Below, in pieces: positions 11,108-21,616 of a stretch of DNA of 64,000 bases. A program made the translations under genes and the position numbers. The first letter of the stretch is position 1. Each line of letters starts with the position of its first letter. Source of the DNA: Cryptomeria japonica (taxonomy: Eukaryota; Streptophyta; Pinopsida; Cupressales; Cupressaceae); NCBI RefSeq assembly GCF_030272615.1, contig NC_081408.1:616154476-616218475 (forward strand), in the 5' to 3' direction. The notes beneath the pieces were generated by a model. The model saw nothing but the letters and a program-made list of their open reading frames with translations. It was not told the origin of the DNA and searched no databases.

Positions 11108-12955
11108 ACGTTAGTGGTTGTTATGTTGCTCCTCATTATGTGACATTGGTAGCTTACCTATTGGGGGCTCATTGTCATTCATGGTGGTACAATTTCATGT
11201 GAAATCATACTTTGGTAGCAACATAATCACCTATTTTGTAACTTCTCTTGTCTCTATGTTGGGGGACAAGAATGATTTCCAAATTTCTCTCCTTCTTCAC
11301 ATTAAAATTTCCCTTTGTGAAGTAGTTTCTTTACTAAGGATATCTTATTGATTGTGGAGGTGTATATCCCTACTAAGGATCCCCTCCCTCTTATTGGAAC
11401 AAGTATCCCTAATGAGGATCGTATCCTTGCCTTATAAGTACATATCCTTAATTGGACCTCTTCCTTAGTGTTGAAAGTCTATAATAATTCATCAAATTAT
11501 TCTCTTTATTGAGTTGTATCTTTTATAATGAACCCTTCTATATTTTGATATGCATCCCTGTTGAGGATCTTTTCCTTGTTTCAGAAGAGTGTGTCTTTTA
11601 TAAATGATCCCTCTTTGGTATCCTTGTCTCCATGTTGGGGAGGGGGGGAAGAATAATATTTCAACTCTTTTTTTTGTAAAGATTTCCTTTTCCTTGTTGA
11701 GTTGCATCTTTCATAATTTGATGTCATTCTTTGCATTAAATTTCCTTGTTTGGGATCTACTCTTTGTTTGAAATGGTATTTTGAACAATCTCTCCTTACT
11801 GAAAGTGTGTAATAATAAGAATCCAATTTTTCCTAAACATTGGAGAAGGTGTGTATTCTTTGTCCTCTTCTCCTTCCAAGATGTCATCTTTATTAATGAT
11901 CTCCTCTACTCTTGGAGGTAGATATCTCTATGCAAAGATCTCTTCATCCTTTGTTAATCGTGGATCCCTTAGAAGGATCCCTTTACATTTGTTGCAAGAT
12001 ATCTCTTTTACAATTATCTCTTCCTTGATTAAAGAAATAAAGCCTATTCAGGAGTCTTTCTTTCTAGCTTGGAATGCATGAAAATTATCGATTAGCAGAT
12101 ATCTCCTTGGTATTGAAGGTGGGTGTCCTTGTTTCCATCTACCTTAAGACATCAACATAGAACTATGTTGACATCTTAAGGGGGGACATATATGCGGCCC
12201 ACTAGTTGCATTTTTTATTATTGATTATCGATATGGGATTGTTGCATACACATGTTTCATCCCTATTTTGTCCATCACTTATGAGATTATTGCATCCTCA
12301 TGCTTAATCCTTATTTCATTTGTCAACATGGGATTGTTGCATCCGCATGATTCATCCTCATCTTATGCATCATTTGTCTTATACGAGGTTACACATGCTT
12401 GAAACCAGACAAAACAAAGTCTTAAATGAGATGTCCTCAAAACCAAACAATAGCATATGTAGTAGGATGAGTGGAACTAGAAAGACATAGCTAGACTATT
12501 TTGTCTCTCCTCCCCAACATGGATAACCTATCTTGGTGTAGCTTGCTAGCCCATGGAATCCATGTTCCTTCTATCTCTCTCATAAACCCATATCATAACA
12601 CACATTTTCTAGCGTTGGATCATGGTTTCTTGTGCTTTCAATTGGTCTACGTCCTTGTTCTTTCTATAAGTCCACTTGTGCTCTTGCAATAACATGCCAA
12701 GAATGATATTAGCGGTTGAGGCATTTTGATTATTGAGGTCTCTTCAACTAGTTGACTTGGATCTTTGTGTTTCAGTACTAATGTTGTTTTCTTTTGTATA
12801 TACTTGAAGGTTACTTGCATGGATTGATAGAATCTTATGCTTGGGGGATTGATCACCCCTCAACATTATCCTATCCCTAGTTTGTCTTGCTCTCAGATGC
12901 TCTATCTCTTCATTTCTACTTTATTGAGAATATTACTGTAAGATCATACTCCACT
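11108..12955. other. Gypsy A non-coding 3' region
   Basis: No coding domain was found. Short phrases such as TACTAAGGAT, TAATGAGGATC and TTGAGGATCTTTTCC recur between about 11330 and 11580. ATTGGGGGCTCATTGTCATTCATG at the start pairs with reverse-strand sequence at about 31390-31410 of gypsy B, so the region belongs to the family. It also holds a 48-bp tandem repeat. The ORFs of 60-80 codons are not supported. Confidence 0.55.
12233..12375. repeat. 48-bp tandem repeat, three copies
   Basis: Units start at 12233, 12281 and 12328, each with ATG(G/A)GATT(G/A)TTGCAT, then C(A/T/G)CATG.TT.ATCC. Period is 47-48 bp with moderate divergence. It lies in the non-coding 3' region of gypsy A. Confidence 0.7.
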
Positions 12956-12970
12956 AAAGTGGGGGCTAAA
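12956..12970 (+). other. Polypurine tract of gypsy A
   Basis: AAAGTGGGGGCTAAA sits immediately before the LTR start TGTAGCG. The same 15 bases occur on the minus strand next to the gypsy B LTR at 29641. Confidence 0.75.
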
Positions 12971-14372
12971 TGTAGCGTCAAAATTGCACACCCCTAATTA
13001 GGGTTGCCCAATTACACGCTTAGGTTAGCAACCACCTTAGTGTGTCCCATTGCATTTTGCATTTATAAGACTCCTTTGTGCATTCAATTATTAATTTAAT
13101 TAAATCTAAAGTCCTCTCTCAACAATTCAGATATCATAAAATTCAGCCCTTAACCCCAAGTGCACCCCTTTTAATTTTATTTTAATTAATTCTAATAGTG
13201 TCCCAATTTCAATCTTCAAAGCACATTTTTGCATATCTAAACACCTTGGATTGACCTACCGTGTTGTATTTGACTTTATAATCATGATATCTTGCATCCC
13301 TATAAAATTAGAGAAAAGTCGACCAAACCAGAATGCTAGCATTCTATTCCTGTACTTTTTCCCCCGAATTTCGAGAGCTCAATTTGGCGGTATTATAATG
13401 TTCAAATCCCTCTTTGTGTCATTTTTTTATCAATTCTAAGTTGTCCTAAAGGTGATTTTAATTATTAAAATCCCTATATAAGGCATCTCTCTCAATTCAT
13501 TTTCACAATTACACTTTATGCTAGCATTATCATCAATTCAAGGACAATTATTCTTCCTCAAGAGAAAATCTAATTCAATGAGCAGAAAATTACATCAAGG
13601 CATCTTCATATTATGTTTCAATTATGATTTTATGATGGATTTTGTGTGATTTATCTTGTTATTGCATCAATACATGAAGGATTTATCCTAAGAACATTGC
13701 ATCATGTATTGAATCTATAATCATTTACATTCAAGCAATTCAACCTTGCCCTCAAAAGGAAAGATTTTCCAATTCAATTCAAGTTCAATTTCTATTTCAA
13801 TTAAGGTTAATACCAAACTCGGGGTTTGACCTAAGGAAAACCCCTATCCACAACACAATTTCCCTTCTTTTGGTGTGTAGGTGGCATATTCGGGAGCTAT
13901 GAAGGTAGAAAAAGATAAATGAGACAAAAATAAACAAAATGGTCTTTTGCAGAAGTTCCAAAGATCCCCCAGGACCAAGGCAAAATTGCAGAACCGGTGT
14001 GAATTTGGAGGACCAGGGCACCCGACAATTTTTCCAAAATTTTTAGTTACAAGTTCCAATCCTCTTCTTCTACTCAAATCCCAGTTTATAGCTCTATTTG
14101 ACTTTTGCAACATTCTATTTTCATCATTTCATTTCAATTTCTCATTGTTTGTTATAGGTTTAGCACCTGCAATTCAAAACCTAATTATAACATAATTTTA
14201 ACTCAAACAAAAGGGGGCATAGAACCTCAATCAACATCTAACCCTCTTCCTAATAGAATTGAGGTGGGATCTATTGAGTTCATCCTCCTTTTAATATAAT
14301 GTTTGTGAAATTTAGGCCATTTCCTAGTTTACAAAGCATAATTTATGAAGCCCTAATTTTTCTTCCATTACA
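12971..14372 (+). repeat. Gypsy A 3' LTR (1402 bp)
   Basis: It starts TGTAGCGTCAAAATTGCAC after a polypurine tract and ends CCATTACA. The end is confirmed by the matching remnant at 8237-8340. A TATA box lies about 505 bp in, close to its position in the gypsy B LTR. Confidence 0.75.
13475..13482 (+). promoter_or_regulatory. TATA box in gypsy A LTR
   Basis: TATATAAG in the context CCCTATATAAGGC, 505 bp from the LTR start. The related gypsy B LTRs have TATATAAG at about 520 bp. Confidence 0.5.
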
Positions 14373-16514
14373 GGAACAAACTATAATTATGGGAAGGAAA
14401 GAATGGAATCTTATTTGGAAGAATTTCAGAATGGAATCTAGGAGATCATCCATACTGGTTATCAACGATCTCCTATGGACCATCAACTCTAGATAAGATT
14501 AAGGCTCAGGAGACAAATGCAAAGGCTAGAACAATTCTTATAAGCTATCTTAGTGATTAATTTTTTGACAAAGTCAAAGGAATGAAAGAAGCTAAGGGAA
14601 TTTGGAACAAGTTGTGTTATGCATATGAAGGTGATTTGAAGACCCAACAAGAAAGACTCTTGAACCTAAAGTAGAAATATGAAGGTGTCAGAATGGTTGA
14701 TGATGAAAGCGTTGAAAGTTACATACATAGAGTGAATGATACAATGAAAGATATTTGAGCCGTTGGAGGAATACTTGAAGAGAGTGATATTATCAAAAAG
14801 ATCTTGTTTACATTGACAAAACCATACAAACCAAAGAAGTGTGCAATTAAAGAATGTCATGACTTGAACATCTACACAATTGATCAACTTATTGGTACAT
14901 TGGCTGCCAATGATATCAAAGAGATGGAAGATATACAATCTTATCGAAGAGAAGCCACATTCAACGTTCCAAGGATATCAAGAGATGAACTGGAAACTAG
15001 TGAAAACCTAAATGAGATTGAATACAACTTTGTAAGAAGAGTGAAGAAAGTAACTGAAAATTATAAAGGTAAGTTTCCCTTGAAATGTTTTAATTGTGGA
15101 AGAATTGGTCATTATGCTTCTAAATGTACATATAAATAAAATTACACAAAGTTTGAGGATGATGAAAAGAAAAGTAGATATAGAAGAAATGACTTTAAGA
15201 TAAGAATGTATGATAGAGATAAAGAGAAAAGGAGTTTATATTCTATGGAGGCACATTCATTTGAAGAAGAATATGCTAAAGACTTAAATGAAGAATCCTT
15301 ATTTCTGGCTATAGAAGAGAAGTATCAGGAATGTACGGAAGAGAAAACTATGTTGCATGCTAAAGTTGAACCTAGATCATGGATTATTGATTCTGGATGC
15401 TCAAATCACATGATTAGAAAAAAAGACAAGTTTATTACTCTTAAGAAGTATGATGGTGGATTTGTAAAAAAATTGTAGGAGATGAAGCTGCATGGATCTG
15501 CGGGATAGGAAGCATCTCGATTGATGGAAACCATAAAAATGATGGTGTTTATTATGTAGACAGATTGATACATAGTCTATTGAGTGTCAGTTAGATGTGT
15601 AATAAAGGCTGTGAAGTTGTGTTTACAAAAAAATGGATGTGTGATTAGAAAAGTTAGAACTAAAAAGCTGGTAGTAGAAGTAATTAGGGCAAGCGGGAAT
15701 GTTTACTACATAAAGGATAGAAGTAGAAATAAATGTTATCTAAGTCAGTGTAATGAATGTTGGTTATGGCATAAGAGGATGGGTCATGTAAACTTTGATA
15801 ACATGATAAAGATCAATAACTATAAAGCAATGAGAGATTTACCAAGGATTATCAAACCTATTGACATCGTGTGCAGATAATGTTAGTTAGGAAAGCAAAC
15901 AAAGAGAAGTTTTAAAAACAAGGAATATTCTATATCACATCCATTGGAGATAATTTACACACACTTATGTGGTCCTATAAGGACATGCAAACTCAATGGT
16001 GAAAGGTATTTTATGTTACTCATTGATGATTACTCTAGAATGACATGGGTTACATTTTTTAGCAAAAAATCTGAAGCTTTTGAAAGATTTCAACTTTTCA
16101 ATTCAATGATACAGAATCAGGTTGATGCTAGAATAAAATGTTTGAGATCTGAAAGAGGTGGAGAATTTACTTTAAATGAATTTGACAATTTCTATGAGAA
16201 ATATGGCATTAGGAGACATCTTTTCCCTCCAAGAACCCCTCAGCAAAATGATGTGATAGAGAGAAAGAATATAATTGTTATTGAGATGGCTAGAACTATG
16301 ATGAAAGATGTTAATTTGGATAATGTTTATTGGAAATAAGATGTGCATACTACCATTTACATTCTTAACAAATTTCAGATAAGGATAAATCATACAAAGA
16401 CACCTTGTGAGGTGTGGTATGGAAGACCACCTACTGTGAAATATTTTAAAATCTTTGGAAGCAAGTGCTATATCAAAAGAGATGATAATGATCACATAAA
16501 GTTTGATACCAAAA
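14373..16514 (+). pseudogene. Ty1/copia gag-protease-integrase fragment
   Basis: The frame starts inside gag (YGKERMESYLEEFQNGI) right at the end of the gypsy A LTR and runs with stops and shifts. 14804-15139 carries the gag C-terminus (LTKPYKPKKCAIKECHDL) and an intact zinc knuckle CFNCGRIGHYASKC near 15092-15130. 15206-15478 has the protease motif WIIDSGCSNHM. 15584-15880 has the pre-integrase finger (CWLWHKRMGHVNF). 15944-16339 is the integrase core with LLIDDYSRMTW, SERGGEF and PPRTPQQNDVIERKN. The frame continues to KFDTKTDIG near 16512 and then switches to an unrelated RNase H. No reverse transcriptase or LTR is present, so the element is truncated at both ends. Confidence 0.8.
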
Positions 16515-16865
16515 CTGATATTGGTGGAGTGATCAGAGATTCCAAGGGGAAAGTTAGGACAACTGGCATGGCTCATATCCCCGATTGCACCAATAACGTA
16601 GTTGAGGCTTTGACTTTACTTTTTGGTATCAATTTGGCAATAAAAGATAAGGTGAATAATCTAGTGATTGAAGGGGACTCGCTGAATACAATCCAGGATT
16701 TGAAGGATTTTGAGGCATCTAATTGGAAAATAGACTACATCATTTAAGAGGCGAGATGCCAACTTAGGTGCTTTGACAATTTCAGTATGGTACACTGTTA
16801 TAAAGAGGCCAATGGCTTAGCGGATTCGTTGGCTAATAAAGGTTGTTGTCTCTCTTAGGGGCAAA
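16515..16865 (+). pseudogene. LINE-type RNase H fragment fused to copia integrase
   Basis: Directly after the copia integrase the same frame reads GGVIRDSKGKVRTTGMAHI, then NNVVEALTLLFGINLAI, LVIEGDSLNTIQDL and, after a stop at 16745, HCYKEANGLADSLANKG. This is the order of a plant LINE RNase H (RVT_3 type): G-V-x-R-D, E-A-x-A, E-G-D-S and the N-x-x-A-D-x-L-A end. The opening FDGA strand is missing. A related domain lies in the LINE at 63000-63400. No poly(A) end is visible. Confidence 0.6.
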
Positions 16866-18109
16866 AGCTATTCTAACAAAAGGAATTTGAATCCACAACT
16901 GATATGCTATCTAAGGCCATGGAGGATTATCCCACATTTGTTGATTTATGTATGACCACATACCAAATGTGGATCGATCATATGATCTAAAGTTTTATTA
17001 ATAACCTAAAATCAAAGACTGAGACCATCATTCCGAGTAATCAGGAGGCTGTTCCTTCGTCGACATACATTGATCCTGAGTCATTAAAACCTTCGACATC
17101 CAAACAAGGTGAGCTTAGAGGCAAGTTTCAGGACAAAGGCATGGGGGAATATACTTTCAATCAGACCATGTACTTAAGACAAGTCATGAGTTCCCCAAAA
17201 GAATATGGAAGACCACATCCTAACAAGCAAATCTCCATCATGAAGCTCAAATGGGATCCCACTACCTTTCAAAGATGGGGTGAACTAGAAGAGGAAGATT
17301 TATACCAAATGCATTTCAAAGATAATGAAGAGGAAACACAAGACCACATCAATCTTCCATGTGAGAAATATGGCAAAGGCTTCAAAATTCTACAAAAATT
17401 CGGGTACGATGGAAAAAGCCCTCTGGGGTTACGAAAGGAAGGCATCATTGAACCTTTACAACCTGAATTGACTTTCAAGAAGGAACGCTTGAAAGGACTT
17501 GGTTTCTTAACTTCCAAGGTCCACACTCAAAGGATAGAAGAAGCCTTACAAATCAAAGCTGCCAAAATTCAACAAGAGAATCGCTATTCCACAGATTCCA
17601 ACGAATGGGAATGGGGTTCCGACAAGTCTTCCAGTGACTACGAGCTCACCGAGACATTCAGAGAGCCAGATGAACCCACATAAGAGGAGGAGTTTTATAA
17701 AAAATTCAGAGCTGGTCAAGAAACAACCCATGAGGAGTCTACACAGTCCTTGTCTCAAGGTTCTAGGTTGAAATCACATAGGATGAGAACACCTGTTCCG
17801 GAATGCGTTACTAGTGATGATAATTTGGATTCGTTCGCGATCGAGACTGATGAGAAGAGTGCCATTGATGACCTCGATAATTACCTTGACATACCCGAAT
17901 ATAACCACATCTTCACTCTTAGCCCTGCTAACTTTGAAGACATTAACGGCCTTCCCCTTGTTCACCACCAACTCATTGACTGGGATCATGAAGGACCTGC
18001 ACAGTTGGATACATTCCAAAATGATGAAGCTTTTATTGACTATCTAGGCATATGAGAGGATCTTCCCCCTGGAGATCATAAAGCGAGATACACTATAGAA
18101 CTCAATAGC

Positions 18110-19357
18110 GTGGCATATTTTGGTGAGGGTGTCGGACCTTCCAGTCGCAAAAATGTGAAAATACGAACAAATCAAGGGTCTTATGGCGAAAACCACATTG
18201 TGGCACTATCTGACCCCAAAAAAGTAAAAGGAAAGGACGTATCTGAGGGTGAAAACCTCTCTGAGGCGCCCGAAGATGGAAGGCTCGACATTCTCCCAGC
18301 ATCATATGAGGAAAAATCATCCATGTTGGTAGAGGAGACTATCAAAACAAACATCGGTACAGAAGAGGTTCCACATAACATATTCCTAGCTCAATCACTG
18401 ATAGAGTCTGAAAGGTCAAAATTCATAAGTTTCTTCAAAAAGCAACAAATCAACTTCGCCTGGTCATACGTTGATATGCCGGGATTGGATCCAGAGTTGG
18501 TAATGCATCATCTAACAGTCAAACCGGGGGCAAAACCAGTAAAACAGAAATTAAGAAAAATGCATCCACAAGTGGCATTACTAGTCAAAGCAGAACTTGA
18601 GAAATTACTCGATGTCGGATTCATACGCCCAATTGATTATCTTGAATGGATCTCCAACTTGGTACCTATCAGTAAACCAGATCGCAGCATCAGAATTTGC
18701 ACAGATTTCAGAGACATCAACAAAGCTTGTCCAAAGGATGACTTCCCATTACCAAACATTGACTTGGTTGTTGATCTCACAGCAGGTCATGAAATGCTAT
18801 CATTAATGGATGGATTATTTGGTTATAATCAAATAGGGATTGCACCCGAGGATCAACACAAAACATCATTTACTTGTCCATGGAAAAATTTCTGCTGGAA
18901 TGTCATGCCTTTCGGGTTAAAGAATGCAGGTGCTACATATCAAAGAGCCATGACTACTATCTTTCATGATCTCATGCATGTAACAGTGGAAGATTATGTT
19001 GATGACCTCTTGGTCAAATCAATAGATAGAAATACACATTTGGACATACTCTCAATTGCCTTTGATCGGTTGGAAAAATACAAAGTAAGATTAAACCCTA
19101 AGAAATGTGTCTTTGGAGTAACCTCGGGGAAGCTCCTAGGATTCATTGTATCCAAAAGAGGAATTGAAGTGGATCCAGCAAAAGTCAAAGCTATTTTGGA
19201 AATGAAACCACCAAGAAATATCAGTCAACTTCGATCCTTACAAGGCAGACTCCAGTCCATTCGAAGATTCATAGCACAACTGGCAGATAAATGTAATCCT
19301 TTTCAACACCTGCTACATAAAAATATCAAATTCAAATGGGATGATAACTGTCAATAG
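18110..19357 (+). CDS. Gypsy E reverse transcriptase segment
   Basis: 415 codons open between stops. Conserved blocks are present in order: LRKMHPQVALLVKAELEKLL, WISNLVPISKPDRSIRICTD, FRDINKACPKDDFPLPNID, VMPFGLKNAGATYQRAM, the catalytic YVDD at 18995-19006 (VEDYVDDLLVKS), and LNPKKCVFGVTSGKLLGF. These fit the Tat/Athila branch of Ty3/gypsy. It copies element RNA into DNA as part of the polyprotein. The true protein starts upstream; the ATG at 18110 is only the first after a nonsense codon. Confidence 0.85.
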   Translation: MAYFGEGVGPSSRKNVKIRTNQGSYGENHIVALSDPKKVKGKDVSEGENLSEAPEDGRLDILPASYEEKSSMLVEETIKTNIGTEEVPHNIFLAQSLIESERSKFISFFKKQQINFAWSYVDMPGLDPELVMHHLTVKPGAKPVKQKLRKMHPQVALLVKAELEKLLDVGFIRPIDYLEWISNLVPISKPDRSIRICTDFRDINKACPKDDFPLPNIDLVVDLTAGHEMLSLMDGLFGYNQIGIAPEDQHKTSFTCPWKNFCWNVMPFGLKNAGATYQRAMTTIFHDLMHVTVEDYVDDLLVKSIDRNTHLDILSIAFDRLEKYKVRLNPKKCVFGVTSGKLLGFIVSKRGIEVDPAKVKAILEMKPPRNISQLRSLQGRLQSIRRFIAQLADKCNPFQHLLHKNIKFKWDDNCQ

Positions 19358-19708
19358 GCTTTCCAGACACTCAAGGATTATCTCTTGAATCCGCCTGTCC
19401 TGATGCCACCAGTTCCAGATTAGCCTTTGCTACTATACATTTCAGCTACTCCAACAGCACTGGGAGCACTCTTAGCACAACAAATTGCTGGGGGCAAGGA
19501 AAAGGCCGTATACTATATTAGTTGCACATTGGTGGGATATGAGCTAAACTACACACCAATCAAGCGTGCATGTCTCGCCGTGGTCTTTGCTTCACAAAAA
19601 TTATGACATTACATGCTTACTCATAAGACAAAGTTAGTTGCAAGGATAGATCCATTGAAATACCTTCTCAATAAGGCAACACTTACTGGGTGACTGGCCA
19701 AATGGGTA

Positions 19709-21121
19709 ATGATCCTGAGTGAATTCGACATTGAGTATGTAGACAGAAAAGCAATAAAAGGACAAGCCATCGCAGATCAGTTAGCAGATGCCCCCATGAT
19801 TGATGATGTTTCTCTAAATTCAGAATTTCCAAATGAATCCATTTTAACAGTATCACATGTAAAGCCATGGGAACTGTACTTTGAAGGCTCATACACACAG
19901 CATGGGGCAGGAGTTGGCATCCTCTTTATAACTCCTCAAGGAGATTCTATACCAAAATCATACCGCTTATCATTTCCTTGCACTAACAATATAGCGGAAT
20001 ATGAGGCATTAACAACAGGATTACGAATTGCAGTTCAGTGGAAGATCCAGGAACTTCATGTTTTTGGGGATTCTCAACTTGTCATCCATCAAGCAACTGA
20101 TGATTACCAAACGAAAGATGAAAAATTAATGCCTTACAAACAAATGGTGGATGATCTGAAACAATACTTCACAAGGATAGATTTTGAGCAGATACCAAGA
20201 GAGCAGAATCGCGCCGCAGATGCCATGGCTACAATTGCTTCATTGATCGATTTACCTCCAAATGAGACCCGCTATGAGTTCTTGGTGGATAACCTTTTGG
20301 TTCCATCATATGAGATCACTCCTACTGAAATGATATGTGTTGTTGGTCCTGAATCCCAATTATATGGTTCCATCTTCACATACCTTCGCGACAATATCCT
20401 ACCTCCTGATCTATCAAATAACCAATGCCGCACCTTCATTCACCAATCCTCTCGATATGTCATTTTAGCTGATATCCTATACCAGCGAGGTCTAGATGGC
20501 ACTCTTCTTAGATGTCTAGAAAGCGACGAAGCTCAAATTGCGTTACGTGAAGTGCATGAAGGGATATGTGGTCCACATGCTAGTGGTCCTACCTTGGCCA
20601 AGAAACTCATTAGGACTGGATATTACTGGCCCAATATGGAAAAAGACTCATACCAGTTTGTCAAGAAATGTAAGCAATGTCAAATTCATGGAGACCTCAT
20701 ACATGCGCTAGCACAAGAACTTCAACCGCTTGCGTCTCCTTGGCCCTTTTGTCAATGGGGACTCGATCTCATAGGCAAAATTCACCCTCCTTCTTCCAAT
20801 GGTCATAAATTCATTATCATAGCCATAGAGTATTTTACGAAGTGGATTGAAGCTGTGCCTCTCATACAAGTTACTAGAAAACAGATTGCTACATTCATCC
20901 TCAACTATATCATTTGCCGATATGGTATCCCTGTTTCCATTATCACTGATAACGGGCGGCCCTTCAAAAATCAGGATGTTCGTGAACTCTATGACCACTT
21001 CCATATTTCCCATCGTTTCTCCACACCATATTACCCCCAAGGTAATAGCCAAGCTGAGGCGTCTAATAAAACAATCCTTAAAATCCTCAAGAAGACAGTT
21101 GACGATGCTGGCCGTAATTGA
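19709..21121 (+). CDS. Gypsy E second RNase H and integrase segment
   Basis: 470 codons. The N-terminal half is an archaeal-type RNase H: WELYFEGSYTQHGAGVGIL, NNIAEYEALTTGLRIA, VFGDSQLVIHQ and EQNRAADAMA. The first catalytic position reads YFEGS, where Asp is usual. The C-terminal half is integrase: an HHCC finger (VHEGICGPHASG ... CKQCQIHGD) and a DDE core with WGLDLIG, IITDNGRPF and YYPQGNSQAEASNKT. The integrase C-terminus continues past a TGA at 21119 (WAYRTSVRTPTGATPYSLVY) to 21616, with a further TGA at 21437. Confidence 0.85.
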   Translation: MILSEFDIEYVDRKAIKGQAIADQLADAPMIDDVSLNSEFPNESILTVSHVKPWELYFEGSYTQHGAGVGILFITPQGDSIPKSYRLSFPCTNNIAEYEALTTGLRIAVQWKIQELHVFGDSQLVIHQATDDYQTKDEKLMPYKQMVDDLKQYFTRIDFEQIPREQNRAADAMATIASLIDLPPNETRYEFLVDNLLVPSYEITPTEMICVVGPESQLYGSIFTYLRDNILPPDLSNNQCRTFIHQSSRYVILADILYQRGLDGTLLRCLESDEAQIALREVHEGICGPHASGPTLAKKLIRTGYYWPNMEKDSYQFVKKCKQCQIHGDLIHALAQELQPLASPWPFCQWGLDLIGKIHPPSSNGHKFIIIAIEYFTKWIEAVPLIQVTRKQIATFILNYIICRYGIPVSIITDNGRPFKNQDVRELYDHFHISHRFSTPYYPQGNSQAEASNKTILKILKKTVDDAGRN

Positions 21122-21616
21122 CATATCCAACTCAATCCTGTACTTTGGGCCTACCGCACAAGTGTCCGTACACCCACAGGAGCTACACCCTATTCACTTG
21201 TCTATGGCACTGAAGCCATCTTGCCTATTGAGGTCGAGTTACCCTCTTTACGGGTCTCTTTGCAAAACATCATCACTGACGAAGATTACAGAGTCTCTCG
21301 CTTACAAGAACTGGAACTGCTAGATGAACAGAGACAAACTGCTTTTAATCATCTCAAGGCTTACCAACAACGAATGAGTCACAGCTACAATCACAAAGTT
21401 AAGCCTCGCACATTTCAGGTAGGTGACTTGGTTCTCTGAGAAAACCCCAAGAATCAGCAAGACAGAGAGAAGAAGGGCAAGTTTGAACCAAACTGGCTTG
21501 GTCCTTACATCATCACAGCAGTATATGGCTCTGGGGCATATCAGCTCTCAACTACAGAAGGTGAACCTTTGGAGGATCCTATCAAAAGCATGCACCTTCA
21601 CAGGTTCTACACATAG

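Larger units (their letters stand above)
8237..14372 (+). mobile_element. Gypsy A: non-autonomous protease-only LTR element, 5' LTR truncated
   Basis: The order is: last 104 bp of the 5' LTR, primer site, decayed gag-protease ORF (8696-11107), about 1.85 kb of non-coding 3' region, polypurine tract and a 1402-bp 3' LTR. The LTR end (CCATTACA) occurs at both 8340 and 14372, with GTTTGTGAAA...AGGCCATTTCCTA shared just upstream. No reverse transcriptase, RNase H or integrase is present. The polypurine tract AAAGTGGGGGCTAAA and LTR start TGTAGCG are the same as in gypsy B (27976-36687), so the two are one family. The element would depend on enzymes supplied by relatives. Confidence 0.75.
16880..21616 (+). 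pseudogene. Gypsy E pol polyprotein, one frame with nine stops
   Basis: One reading frame runs from about 16880 to the terminal stop at 21614-21616. It is broken only by in-frame stops at 16988, 17681, 18053, 19355, 19421, 19604, 19691, 21119 and 21437; I found no frameshift. A G-patch-like segment (YGKGFKILQKFGYDGKSPLG, about 17360-17430) precedes an acidic linker. Reverse transcriptase follows at about 18450-19200, RNase H at about 19420-19620, aRNase H at about 19860-20250 and integrase at about 20540-21610. Most stops can be explained by single C-to-T or G-to-A changes in CGA, CAG/CAA or TGG codons. Confidence 0.8.
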
